Assembly: GCA_016871515.1 (NCBI GenBank)
Contig: VHDE01000053.1
Location: 1-35,460 of the forward strand
Direction: 5' to 3'
DNA: 35,460 bases
Origin: Verrucomicrobiota bacterium
GTDB taxonomy: Bacteria; Verrucomicrobiota; Verrucomicrobiia; Limisphaerales; SIBE01
The translations under genes were made by a program, and so were the position numbers. Position 1 is the first letter of the stretch, and every line of letters starts with the position of its first letter. The notes below the pieces were generated by a model. The model was not told the origin of the DNA. It made no database searches and was given only the letters and a program-made list of their open reading frames with translations. Shown here in pieces: positions 26,270-35,163 of this stretch.

Positions 26270-27028
26270 ATGTACCGTTTCTACGTGACTCCCGATCTAG
26301 CGCACGGACCCGTGCTGACACTGAGCGACCGTGAAGCGCATCACGCAATCCACGTGTTGCGAATCCGTGCAGGTGAACGTGTCGTTGTCCTCGACGGCAG
26401 AGGGCAAGAATTGCTTTGCGAAGTCGGTCGTGCAAACGGCCACGTTGTCGAATTGCGAGTCGTGCAAAAGCATGTCGTCGCTCCATTGCCCTACAAATTA
26501 ACTTTGATCCAGGCCATCACGAAAGGGAAGACCATGGACCTGATTGTTCAAAAGGCTACCGAGTTAGGCGCCCATCGAATCGTGCCTGTCTTATCCGAAC
26601 GCACGGTTTCCCATCTCGACGGCGAGTCTGGCGCTGCAAAAGGGGAGAAATGGAGGGCAACGGCGATTGAAGCGATCAAGCAGTGTGGTTCACCTTGGCT
26701 GCCTGAGATCGAATTGCCGCTTTCACCGCAAGCATTCCTGGCGAAAGGGGAAGCGTTCGACCTTTCCTTGGTCGCAACGCTGCAAACCACCGCCCGGCAT
26801 CCGCGCGTCTATGTCCGGACTTTCATGAATGAACGTCAGCAGGCGCCGAAATCAGTGGCAGTTTGGGTAGGGCCCGAAGGCGATTTCACGCCCGCCGAGA
26901 CTAACGCGGTGATTGCGGCGGGCGCGCTTCCCATCACTCTCGGCAAGCTCATTCTCCGCAGCGAAACCGCGGCCATCTACTGCATGGCAATGCTCAATTA
27001 CGAACTGCAAGCGCCGGCGGAACTCTAG
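26270..27028 (+). CDS. rsmE: 16S rRNA (uracil1498-N3)-methyltransferase
   Basis: SPOUT-class methyltransferase that modifies U1498 of 16S rRNA in the 30S subunit. 252 residues, the family norm. The N-terminal PUA-like part has HHAIHVLRIRAGERVVVLDG; the SPOUT domain has ITKGKTMDLIVQKATELGAH, IVPVLSERTV, the EAIKQCGSPWLPEI block, VGPEGDFTPAE and the C-terminal knot segment LGKLILRSETAAIYCMAML. The order grpE-dnaJ-rsmE is a familiar arrangement. Its stop TAG (27026-27028) overlaps the stop of the convergent permease gene by four bases, an unusually tight tail-to-tail junction. Confidence 0.95.
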   Translation: MYRFYVTPDLAHGPVLTLSDREAHHAIHVLRIRAGERVVVLDGRGQELLCEVGRANGHVVELRVVQKHVVAPLPYKLTLIQAITKGKTMDLIVQKATELGAHRIVPVLSERTVSHLDGESGAAKGEKWRATAIEAIKQCGSPWLPEIELPLSPQAFLAKGEAFDLSLVATLQTTARHPRVYVRTFMNERQQAPKSVAVWVGPEGDFTPAETNAVIAAGALPITLGKLILRSETAAIYCMAMLNYELQAPAEL

Positions 27029-28638
27029 CGAGAAATCACTGGAGGAACCGCAACGCTCTGCCGCCTCGCGGACAATCGCTTCGGTTCCCGGGTTTCGTCG
27101 GCATGTTCGAATCGTTCGGAGGCAACCTTGCGGAACTGGCGCTGAAGTTTCTGCTTCGCCCAATTGATCAGAACCAAATCAATGAAAATATTCGGAATGC
27201 AAAAGAGAACTCCGTGCAGTAGCAAGCCGAATAGAAGCGTCTTGAAGAAGGCCAGGTTCGGTCCTTTTTGCGAAAGCCCCATCCACATACCGACCCAAAA
27301 CAGTGCGATGACATCGGCCACAAAAGTAATCATCTCGAACACCGCCATGCCGCCTGTCGCAAAGAAGGAAATGTAGAGTTGCCCCGAGAGGGTGACGTGG
27401 TTGAGGCCTACGATAAAGATTAAAAATCTGAAAACGAGGATCGCCACGCTCGGGTAAAGAAAGAACCGAACCAACGCCAGCCACTGTCCGCGAATGAATT
27501 CATCGACCTTCAGCGGCGTGGCCAGCAGCAATTCCAACGCGCCGTTCTGCCGGGCTCTCGCGAGATTCATGGACGCTTGAGAAGCGACCGACACTTTCAA
27601 CGCCAAAATCAGAATGAATAAGGCGACGGAGAAGATTCCCGAAACAACGGAAGGCGCACCCTGAAACACGAACCAAACACAAAATCCCACTGCGCCAACC
27701 AGAGCAACAAACAACCAAAGCAACACGCGATCGCCATCCGATCGCGCGACCAGCCAGAAGATGGGATTAATATCCAGAAGACGCGTTCGCAATGCCGTCC
27801 GATGAGCGGCAGCGCCAGAACGTCGGCGCAACTTCCGGCTGTCGCTCGCCGCATGAGTCTGGGCAAATCCTCGATCCTGCCAGCTTCGCGGCACGACCAA
27901 GCTGGCCAGAAGAAGGAATTCCCAGCTCGTCGCGTGAACGACGAACAACGCAAGCCAAAATCCTCGAGCATTCAGGCCATATATAGCATCGGTTGCCAGA
28001 GACCCGGCGTAAGCCGGGCTGACGGACATCAAGATGGCTGGAGCAGTTTTCCCGACCAGAGACAGCATTCCCTGCACGAGAAACGGCCCGGCCGTAATGA
28101 AACCGATCCAAAACAAAGTAGCGCCGAGCGCCTTGTGCGCTTCTCGGCTCATCGACGAAACACACAATCCTAGACAAAGCGAAAAAAACAGTGTGCCGAT
28201 CAAGACCGCAGCAGACCGCCAAAATTCACCCGCGCTCACCCCTCCCAAAATCATCGCCACGGATAAAACGGGGAGGAACGCGAAGAGCCCCTGTAAGGAA
28301 CGCACGGAGACGCCCGCCAGCTTTCCCAAAACGATATCGTAGGCCCGCAAATCGGTGAGAAAGAGCAAACCCAGCGTTCCGTCGCGCTTTTCCGCGCTTA
28401 AACAATCCGCTGCATGCCGGGCACCTTCGAGCAGACAATAAACAAACGCCAAGCTGGCGAGCGTTGAGAAGATAGCGCTGCCGTTCCGCGCCGAGGAAGC
28501 GGGAGCGACCACCAAGAGAATTCCTGCCGCCACCACGCTCGCGACAATCGCCACAAACATGCGCAATCGAAAGCTGCCGGCCCTTCGGGCGGCGACGCGC
28601 AATTCGCGCTCGACAATCGGGAGGAAAGTCACGTGCAA
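27025..28638 (-). CDS. Fused ABC-2 type permease, copy 2 of a tandem pair
   Basis: Polytopic membrane protein of 537 residues with at least ten hydrophobic segments. It begins TFLPIVERELRVAARR, the VERELR start typical of ABC-2 export permeases. It carries EKRDGTLGLLFLTDLRAYD in the first half and ARQNGALELLLATPLKVDE in the second, the same cytoplasmic element twice, so it is a two-permease fusion. By comparison with the paralogue (MTFLP) the true start may be the GTG at 28632 rather than the ATG at 28638. The C-terminal tail is polar. The paralogue lies upstream on the same strand, 142 bases away. No ATP-binding subunit gene is in the window. Substrate unknown. Confidence 0.85.
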   Translation of the reverse strand: MHVTFLPIVERELRVAARRAGSFRLRMFVAIVASVVAAGILLVVAPASSARNGSAIFSTLASLAFVYCLLEGARHAADCLSAEKRDGTLGLLFLTDLRAYDIVLGKLAGVSVRSLQGLFAFLPVLSVAMILGGVSAGEFWRSAAVLIGTLFFSLCLGLCVSSMSREAHKALGATLFWIGFITAGPFLVQGMLSLVGKTAPAILMSVSPAYAGSLATDAIYGLNARGFWLALFVVHATSWEFLLLASLVVPRSWQDRGFAQTHAASDSRKLRRRSGAAAHRTALRTRLLDINPIFWLVARSDGDRVLLWLFVALVGAVGFCVWFVFQGAPSVVSGIFSVALFILILALKVSVASQASMNLARARQNGALELLLATPLKVDEFIRGQWLALVRFFLYPSVAILVFRFLIFIVGLNHVTLSGQLYISFFATGGMAVFEMITFVADVIALFWVGMWMGLSQKGPNLAFFKTLLFGLLLHGVLFCIPNIFIDLVLINWAKQKLQRQFRKVASERFEHADETREPKRLSARRQSVAVPPVISR

Positions 28639-28780
28639 GGCAGGCGCCGATTGTTCTGCATTCGTTGTGCGCCCAAACGGACGTCCATCGTCGCACTCAT
28701 ACTTTCACACCACATCATTGCTTGACTTAATAGTGATCCAGCCTGACTGCGCGCATTTTAGCATTTGCCTGCCGGACGCG

Positions 28781-30442
28781 CTAAGCATTCACCGGCTCTC
28801 TAGGAGATTCGAGGTTCGTTTCCTTGAGTTTCCACCAACCGCTTCGAGGTTTTGTCTCGAACCGCTGTGCCACAACCATCCGAAACCCGTTGAGCAAATT
28901 ACCGCGCGCCCAGCTGAAGAAAAACAGATCAGTCAATATGCTGATGGCAAACCAGGCGCCCAAAAGAAAATTCTGCGGTTCGGACCAGCGGCTCGAAAAC
29001 ACCATTACCGAAGTGAAGATCGTGAATATGATCCAAGGCAAAACGAGCACCCGCATCAGCGCGCCGCTTGACGCCCAAGTTGCCCTCTTCGCCGTTAATC
29101 CCAACCACATCCCGACCCACGCTATTGTGTAAAGATCCGCGAGAAACGTTAGAATCCCTGCGATGCAAAGCATCATCCAATCATGCGTGGAATCGACAAA
29201 ACGATCATTCCTTCCGGCAATGAACATCACTAAGTCGATCAATAAAACAATCATCACCGGCCCTCCGAATTGCCGCTTCAGGGCGAGCATCTGGCCGCGC
29301 AGAATATCGGGCACCGTCAAGGGCGTGGACAAAAGTAATTCCAAAGTCCCACTGCGACGCTCTTCAGCCAACGGGCGACACGCTTCGGCGGCCACCCAAA
29401 ACTTCAAGACCGTGTGCAAAATTAAAGCTGTCGGAATGTAGCTTTCTGAAGTGAGCAGGTCCTTGGAGTACTTGAAGAATAGCCAAAGCCAGCCAGCGGC
29501 GGCCGCGCCCAAAAACGCGCAGACATAAGCCGGCTTGAGCCGATCGCGGCCCGCCAGCCAAAAGAACGGATTGACTTCGAGCAAACGCGTGCGAAAGGCG
29601 TGGCGAACTGCAGTGGTTCCATACTTCCACAGCTGCAAACGTTCGCGCCACACTACTCGTTTGACTCCGGCAGGCTTGTCTTTCCATGAGTACGGAACGA
29701 TCACGCTGGCCAAGCCGAGAAATATCCAGCCAATCGAATGTGTCATCGATACTGAAGACCAAAAATTGTTCGGGCCGGTTGCGAACTGTTTCTCGAAGGC
29801 CATCGAGAATGTGTAAGCCGCGCTCGGCAGTGCGTAGGCTGGGTTAAAGGGAGCGCCTTGACGCGATGAGATAATAAGTCCAAGCAACGGCGCGCCTCCG
29901 GTCAGCAAGAGAATCAAAAGCAACGTTCCCGCCATCGCCTTGCGTTCCTGGCGGCTTAAAGCAGACATTAGCATTCCCGCACTCAGCGAAAGGAACAGCG
30001 TGTTGCACAGGACCAACACAACCCGCCAGAATTCTCCGGGCGTCAGCCCGCCCAGCAACAACGGAATTGCCAGCACCGGAAAGATGGCCAAGAGTCTGTA
30101 AAACGAGTTGACCGATGTCGCCACCAGTTTTCCCAACACAACGTCATAGCCCTTGAGGTCGGTCAGAAACAAAAGCCCAAGTGTTCCTTCGCGCTTTTCG
30201 TCGCTGAGACAATCCGCGGTCACATGAATGCCGGCGAAAAGGCCATACGCAAAGGCGAACCATGAAATAGTTCCGAACAGCGCGCTCGAGAGTTGCGTGC
30301 TGGAAACGCTCTTTCCCATCGTCCACCACATCCAGGCGCAACCGGCGATGGCCAGCAAACCTGTGGCGCAACGCGTCCAGTACGTGCTTCGCCGGCGTGC
30401 CGCCACCCGTAACTCGCGTTCCACCACCGGAAGAAATGTCAT
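28781..30442 (-). CDS. Fused ABC-2 type permease, copy 1 of a tandem pair
   Basis: 553-residue polytopic membrane protein, paralogous to the downstream gene along its whole length. Starts MTFLPVVERELRVAARRRST. The duplicated cytoplasmic elements are EKREGTLGLLFLTDLKGYD (about residue 82) and ERRSGTLELLLSTPLTVPD (about residue 362), each followed by hydrophobic helices, so one chain provides both halves of a permease pore. The paired proteins may form a heterodimer or act separately. The expected ATPase gene would usually sit just upstream, but a nucleoside hydrolase gene is found there instead. The polar C-terminus resembles that of the paralogue in composition. Substrate unknown. Confidence 0.86.
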   Translation of the reverse strand: MTFLPVVERELRVAARRRSTYWTRCATGLLAIAGCAWMWWTMGKSVSSTQLSSALFGTISWFAFAYGLFAGIHVTADCLSDEKREGTLGLLFLTDLKGYDVVLGKLVATSVNSFYRLLAIFPVLAIPLLLGGLTPGEFWRVVLVLCNTLFLSLSAGMLMSALSRQERKAMAGTLLLILLLTGGAPLLGLIISSRQGAPFNPAYALPSAAYTFSMAFEKQFATGPNNFWSSVSMTHSIGWIFLGLASVIVPYSWKDKPAGVKRVVWRERLQLWKYGTTAVRHAFRTRLLEVNPFFWLAGRDRLKPAYVCAFLGAAAAGWLWLFFKYSKDLLTSESYIPTALILHTVLKFWVAAEACRPLAEERRSGTLELLLSTPLTVPDILRGQMLALKRQFGGPVMIVLLIDLVMFIAGRNDRFVDSTHDWMMLCIAGILTFLADLYTIAWVGMWLGLTAKRATWASSGALMRVLVLPWIIFTIFTSVMVFSSRWSEPQNFLLGAWFAISILTDLFFFSWARGNLLNGFRMVVAQRFETKPRSGWWKLKETNLESPREPVNA

Positions 30443-30503
30443 CGGCGGAGAAAATTACGCATTTTGAATTTATTGCAAGCCACTCGTGCGAATTGGCCAC
30501 CGC

Positions 30504-30617
30504 CCGGAGCGCGGACATTCTTGTCCGCAGCAGCTCTCGACTCCCACATCGCTAGAGAATGGCCGAACGTACTCCGATGCATTGACCTTGCTGCGGACAG
30601 GAATGTCCGCGCTCCGG
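30504..30617. repeat. Long palindromic element, type C
   Basis: Arms 30504-30529 and 30592-30617 pair over 26 bp with one mismatch (CCGGAGCGCGGACATTCTTG against the complement of CAGGAATGTCCGCGCTCCGG). Each arm also contains its own small GCGGACA-N4-TGTCCGC hairpin. It lies between the nucleoside hydrolase stop and the permease start. The hairpin at 15515-15534 is a half copy. Confidence 0.85.
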
Positions 30618-30625
30618 CGATTGCA

Positions 30626-31642
30626 TTATCGGACGACCGCGTCGGTTGCAATCCGCGACAATTTCGCGAGATCAACGTCCGTCACAAGGTCAATTGATAC
30701 AGGTCCATCTGGATCCGCAATGATTCGTATCTCGCGTTTGCCATCGGGGTGCTTCCCAAGTTCGATGCGTATTCTCAGCGGCTCGACTGTTGCGACGGTG
30801 GGATCAACCAGCAGACACACGGCCAACGGGTCGTGAAGCATGACAGAGCCGTCGGTGTAGTAAGCCTCGACACCGAAGCTCTTCATGAATCCTCGCAAGC
30901 GAGGTTCCCACTCCGATGTTAGAGCCGTAATGGCCTGAGCGAGTCGCGATGAAGACTTTTCAATTAACTCGAAGTCGCGGAAGAAGAGCTTCGTCCTGAA
31001 AGTTACCTCAGCGGGCGCCAACGTGATCGGCACACCGCTTTTGAAAACAATCTCCGCAGCATCGACATCGTTGCGCAAGTTCGTTTCCCGCCGGGGCGGA
31101 ATCGGTTTGCCCTGAATCAGCAAGGGCCGCACGCACCCACCCATGATGATCAAGCGCTCGATCCTCGCCCTTAGCGAAGGCATTGTTTCAAGAGCTGCTG
31201 CAACATTGGAAAGCCCACCCACCGATACAATCGTCACTTTACGATCCGACGCCAAAATGGTTTCGATCATGACATCCCGGGCCGGCTTGCTGGAAACTCC
31301 GTGCACTTCTTCATTGGTGGCCAATAGCCCCTTTCCTTCCCATCCGCCCCAGAACGAATCGTGCCCAGCGATGGCTTTGCTGGGTCCTGAGGCGACAGGC
31401 ACCGAATCTTTTCCCATAAGGAGAAGAAGCTTCCGCGCAATTGCCGACCGCACTTCAACCTTGCCGTACAGTGTCGTGACCGCTTTCAACTCGAGTTGCG
31501 GACTGCGCGCGGCGAGCACGAGGGCGTAAGCATCATCCACGTCAGTGCCGATGTCCGTGTCGAAGATGATTGGGATTGGTTTCTCGGCCGCAAAACTTCC
31601 CATGCAAGCCAGAATAATCACGGTTACGAAAAAGGATCTCAC
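30626..31642 (-). CDS. Secreted inosine/uridine-preferring nucleoside hydrolase
   Basis: Hydrolyses nucleosides to base and ribose. 338 residues starting at GTG 31642. An N-terminal signal peptide (FFVTVIILACMGSFAAE) predicts export, unlike the cytoplasmic salvage enzymes. The Ca-binding family motif DTDIGTDVDDAYA begins at residue 28. Further family blocks are GGLSNVAAALE, IIMGGCV, the mid-sequence PAEVTFRTKLFF and VMLHDPLAVCLLVDP, where His-Asp-Pro provides the later metal and catalytic residues. Base specificity cannot be told from sequence alone. Export suggests scavenging of nucleosides or a modified ribosyl compound outside the cytoplasm. The type C palindrome begins 9 bases after its stop. 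Confidence 0.92.
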   Translation of the reverse strand: MRSFFVTVIILACMGSFAAEKPIPIIFDTDIGTDVDDAYALVLAARSPQLELKAVTTLYGKVEVRSAIARKLLLLMGKDSVPVASGPSKAIAGHDSFWGGWEGKGLLATNEEVHGVSSKPARDVMIETILASDRKVTIVSVGGLSNVAAALETMPSLRARIERLIIMGGCVRPLLIQGKPIPPRRETNLRNDVDAAEIVFKSGVPITLAPAEVTFRTKLFFRDFELIEKSSSRLAQAITALTSEWEPRLRGFMKSFGVEAYYTDGSVMLHDPLAVCLLVDPTVATVEPLRIRIELGKHPDGKREIRIIADPDGPVSIDLVTDVDLAKLSRIATDAVVR

Positions 31643-31721
31643 AATGGTGCTACTTCAACAGACAGTTTGTCGGCGCATGTGTTCATGGGTTTGGGCCAAG
31701 CGCGCTCACGCTTTCAGCAAG

Positions 31722-31919
31722 TTAATTATCGCGTCCAGTTACTTTGTATGGCACTACCGGATCGCCATCACCGCCCTTCAGCGCATGGTACAGCTTAGTT
31801 CCCGTCTCAACCAGAGGGGTTAGGTCGTCATCATGCAACTCTCTGCCAGGACTGTAGTGACGAACACTCCGCCAAGGCAAGCTCTGCATCCGAGCCCGAA
31901 ATAGGTCCAGGGCCAGCTT
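31722..31919 (-). other. Possible read-through or lost C-terminal extension of the small membrane protein gene
   Basis: Directly after the TAG at 31920-31922 the same frame stays open for 65 codons, to TAA at 31722-31724. The translation is polar and protein-like (LDLFRARMQSLPWRS, HDDDLTPLVETGTKLYHAL, DPVVPYKV). It may be the original C-terminus cut off by an amber mutation, or chance. No homologue is recognised. The rest of the gap, 31643-31721, should hold the promoter of the nucleoside hydrolase gene. Confidence 0.35.
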
Positions 31920-32402
31920 CTATTCCTGGTTAAGCTGAGCAACAAGTCGCGGGTCGCGGAGGGTGTCAAAGACATTCCAAAGCGCGAGGAACGCCGCCGA
32001 ATCGCGAAACACGGTTGGCATCTTGGCTCGATAGAAGCCTCGTGAATTGGGTTCGATCAAGAAATGCAGCGGCAGACAAGGTGCAAGGAGTTCGGGCTTT
32101 TGTCCTGTTTTCGCCGGCACGCCCACCCAAATCGCAAAGCCGTGCTTCTCCTCTCTCAGATAAGGCGCCGACAGCCACGGGTCCCGGTTCCCCGCCTTGA
32201 CCCAATCGCGCACCAACTTTAGGCGTGTCACCACATCCTTCTTCGTCTCAAGGCACCAAAGATAGGATTCCCCAAAGCGCCCTTCTAAACTGCGTTCCTC
32301 CCACTGCACAACCCGATTCATGATAAGCCACAAAATCAGACAACCGATGCTGACGGCGACGCTTCCGTAGAACAACGCCCACCCGATCCATATGCGAGCC
32401 AT
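31920..32402 (-). CDS. Small single-span membrane protein, unknown
   Basis: About 160 residues from the ATG at 32402. The frame is open to 32492, but that would overlap the CotH gene. One strong N-terminal transmembrane segment (IGWALFYGSVAVSIGCLILWLI) is followed by a Trp- and charge-rich soluble part (WEERSLEGRFGESYLWCLET, GFAIWVGVPAKTGQK, FLALWNVFDTLRDPRLV). I do not recognise the family. The start is 52 bases after the CotH stop on the same strand, so the two may be cotranscribed. The frame continues after the TAG stop for a further 65 codons (see 31722-31919). Confidence 0.6.
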   Translation of the reverse strand: MARIWIGWALFYGSVAVSIGCLILWLIMNRVVQWEERSLEGRFGESYLWCLETKKDVVTRLKLVRDWVKAGNRDPWLSAPYLREEKHGFAIWVGVPAKTGQKPELLAPCLPLHFLIEPNSRGFYRAKMPTVFRDSAAFLALWNVFDTLRDPRLVAQLNQE

Positions 32403-32454
32403 GTTGCTCCAATTCGAGCTAATTACCTGACCGCCGCGTTTACGAACCGCGCTT

Positions 32455-35163
32455 CTAACGCAGGCCAGTCGCAACTGACTCCGCGCGTTCAAATCGCGCG
32501 GTGAGATTAGCTGTGGCTTGGCCCAGCGTCAGTTCTAACTTCGGTTGCTCTTGGGCTGTGCTGCCGGTCCATCCGGCGAATCGGTAACCCGGCCTAGGCG
32601 TCGCTGTCGCCGCAACCGGATAATCGCGGAAATAAACGCCCGTCCAAACCGAATTCGTTAGCGCCAACGAATTGAGCTGAACTTCGCCCGAGCCGGGAGG
32701 AGTAATGTTTAGCGTTAGTTCGGCCATCCCACGGGGCAAGCCGAAATGGTTGGCGCAATCCTGTCGCAATTTAGCGGGACGTTTCTGCGCGAAGTCGATC
32801 AGGACCTGAATATTCTTCTCCCATGTTTCTTGAGTGAACGGTTCGTATTCGCGCTGATGCGGGCGATCAAACCCGCGCTGTTGCAAGCTCGCCCAGTTCC
32901 AGCGCTGGAGATGCCGGGGGATTTCTGGACGAATCACGGCCGCCATCTCCTGAATCGTTTGGACAACCCGTTCTTCCCGGAAAGGTCCATTCAATAGATC
33001 GGCGCATCGTTTGATAAAACGTTCCTTAAACGAATCGTTCAACAGCATCCGCCGAAGCAACAACGTCCGCCCCCCTTCGTTGGGCCAGCCCGTCCCCGTG
33101 CCAGAACCCGCCGTGTAAAACTTGAACATGTTGTCGTAGTCCGCGTAATCGCGCTTCATCGCGGGCAGATACACTTCGGGTTTCCAAAGATTGAACCCGT
33201 AATCCTGATCGTAAAGCATCCAGCGGAATAACCCTTTTGCAGTGCGGGGCCGCCATGATTTGATATTCCCGATGTCAAAATTCTGGAAATAGATTACCGC
33301 GAGGTGGTAATCGATGAAGTTATCAACGTCGATGTAATTCTCAGCCACAAAGGCGTAGTTGGTCGAAACCTTCAGATCCCGCGAAGCGAAGAACGTGCGC
33401 ATGGCTTGATTGACCACGTTGTCGCCGGCCATCACCGAGCCGTAACCTTCGATAAGATCGATTTTCCCTTTATCGAGGCCATGGTTCGAGGCGACGTAAT
33501 GTTCGTTCATCTTTTCACGAATGTTGTAGATGCCCCAGTAATCGCCGTTGATGTAGAGAACCGCTGGACGATAGGCCTGAGTATCAAGACCCGTTTCCTT
33601 CACGAGTCGTTGCATCATCGCGTCGCGCATTAGCGTGAAGCTGCTGTTGACAAAATAACTGCCGTAGGAGGGCGCGGCTCCAAAAGCGGTGATCGGCGGA
33701 CGAGGCGCCGTTTGGTGCGTGCTTTGATTGTCGTTTCCCGAATTCCGCAGCACTAATGCTTCGAAATCTTCAATCGGCTTGTCGGGAAAGATGCGATAAT
33801 TGATCTTGCCCGCGCCGTATTTCTGACGCGCAAAGAGCGCGAAGGATTTTTGTGAGTAGCCACGCGATCCCCAACCTCCAAAAATCTTCAGGCCAGCGCG
33901 CTGTTGAAAACCGAGCTGGCGGTTCGGTTCATAAAATTCGATGGACACCTCCGCTTCACGGTCGAGCCATGCGTTGGACCCAGAGAACGGAAAGTTTTGG
34001 AGGACTTGGCCAGTACTGCTGATAACTCGGCTGCTCATGCCGTACAAAAAGCCATTTCGAAATTCGAAGTGGCTCGGTTGCGTGGCGAGGGAGATGACCG
34101 GCAAATTATGGGTCGCTCCAAGGAAGAACGTGCGAACCGTTTCCGCGCTCGCGCGCTCGCCCTCAAACGCAACAGCACGGACAACGGTGGTCTTGTTCAG
34201 AATAATCGGACTGTTGTTGGTCTGAGATGTCGCAATGACTGGTGAACCGTCTGTCGTGTAGCGAATCGTTTGACCCGGAGCGGTTGGTTTCAATCTCAGG
34301 GTCAAGGTCGTGCCAGCGGGAAAGAATTGTTCGTTAATCGTAAAGTGGGGCGGGCGAATCACCGGGCCGAGCGAAACAATGAAGTTAGCCGCGCCCGGCG
34401 TCGCCATTTCTTTCCCATAGACACGCCATGGCTCACTTCCATCCGGGAAGCGGCCCGCGGACTGATCAGTCCCAAGAACCGGTATTTCAAACTTATCGAC
34501 GATTCGCCCATCCGGAGCCGCCAAAAAAAACTGCTCGCCACGGGCATCCAGCCGGAAACTGGCGTGCAAATCTTTGCCAGCTTCGCTCAGGTTGAGGTTC
34601 GACGCGAAGACAAGAACAAAAGCGCCCGGTTGAATGAACATTTTCGGAAATCGCCATCGTCGCAGGCGCGTCACATCATCCGACAATCCGTAGCCATTCA
34701 GATCAACGGCGCTGTCGCCCGCATTGTAGATTTCGATCCAATCCCAATAACGCCCCTCGGAGTCAGCGATCTTGCTGTCGTTCCTCGTCATGACTTCGTT
34801 AATGTACAGAGGCGCCATTGGAATACTCTGGACGAGGACGCGGTAAAAATATGCGTTCCGCTCTGCGGCGACTGGAACGACAACATGATAGAGTCCTTGA
34901 ATGATTTCGGAAATGCTGGCCTGCGTCTCGGTTCTCCACACCGCCGGCAGACCCAATTCGGTCGCCACCTGCACTTGAAAGTCAGCCGCCCCCCTTCCCA
35001 CATCCGCCTCGAACTGAAATGCGATCTTTTGATCGGAACGTATCTGCACGGATGAACTCCGAATGACCGGCCCGTCGGCGGCGAAGATTGCACTGGTCCA
35101 GGCGCGCGGGAAACCTAGGGCTGCCATCAGCCCCGCCAATCTGAAAAAAGCACTACCAGTCAT
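32455..35163 (-). CDS. Secreted CotH-family protein kinase-like protein with lamin-tail domain
   Basis: 902-residue exported protein. N-terminal signal-like segment to about residue 29 (FFRLAGLMAALGF, AIFAAD). Domains in order: a lamin-tail domain about 117-260 (LYINEVMTRNDS, WDWIEIYNAGDSAVDLNGYG), a chitobiase C-terminal-like beta domain about 272-348 (TLRLKPTAPGQTIRYTTDGS), the CotH domain about 355-720 (FEALVLRNSGNDNQ, AVLYINGDYWGIYNIREKMN, FRWMLYDQDYGFNLW), and a C-terminal beta repeat with PGYRFAGWTG near 858-867. CotH of Bacillus is an atypical kinase that phosphorylates spore coat proteins. YDQDYGF at 651-657 is the likely metal-binding Asp motif. In this lineage such proteins are extracellular with unknown targets. 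Repeat expansion of secreted beta domains is common in the phylum. Confidence 0.9.
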   Translation of the reverse strand: MTGSAFFRLAGLMAALGFPRAWTSAIFAADGPVIRSSSVQIRSDQKIAFQFEADVGRGAADFQVQVATELGLPAVWRTETQASISEIIQGLYHVVVPVAAERNAYFYRVLVQSIPMAPLYINEVMTRNDSKIADSEGRYWDWIEIYNAGDSAVDLNGYGLSDDVTRLRRWRFPKMFIQPGAFVLVFASNLNLSEAGKDLHASFRLDARGEQFFLAAPDGRIVDKFEIPVLGTDQSAGRFPDGSEPWRVYGKEMATPGAANFIVSLGPVIRPPHFTINEQFFPAGTTLTLRLKPTAPGQTIRYTTDGSPVIATSQTNNSPIILNKTTVVRAVAFEGERASAETVRTFFLGATHNLPVISLATQPSHFEFRNGFLYGMSSRVISSTGQVLQNFPFSGSNAWLDREAEVSIEFYEPNRQLGFQQRAGLKIFGGWGSRGYSQKSFALFARQKYGAGKINYRIFPDKPIEDFEALVLRNSGNDNQSTHQTAPRPPITAFGAAPSYGSYFVNSSFTLMRDAMMQRLVKETGLDTQAYRPAVLYINGDYWGIYNIREKMNEHYVASNHGLDKGKIDLIEGYGSVMAGDNVVNQAMRTFFASRDLKVSTNYAFVAENYIDVDNFIDYHLAVIYFQNFDIGNIKSWRPRTAKGLFRWMLYDQDYGFNLWKPEVYLPAMKRDYADYDNMFKFYTAGSGTGTGWPNEGGRTLLLRRMLLNDSFKERFIKRCADLLNGPFREERVVQTIQEMAAVIRPEIPRHLQRWNWASLQQRGFDRPHQREYEPFTQETWEKNIQVLIDFAQKRPAKLRQDCANHFGLPRGMAELTLNITPPGSGEVQLNSLALTNSVWTGVYFRDYPVAATATPRPGYRFAGWTGSTAQEQPKLELTLGQATANLTARFERAESVATGLR

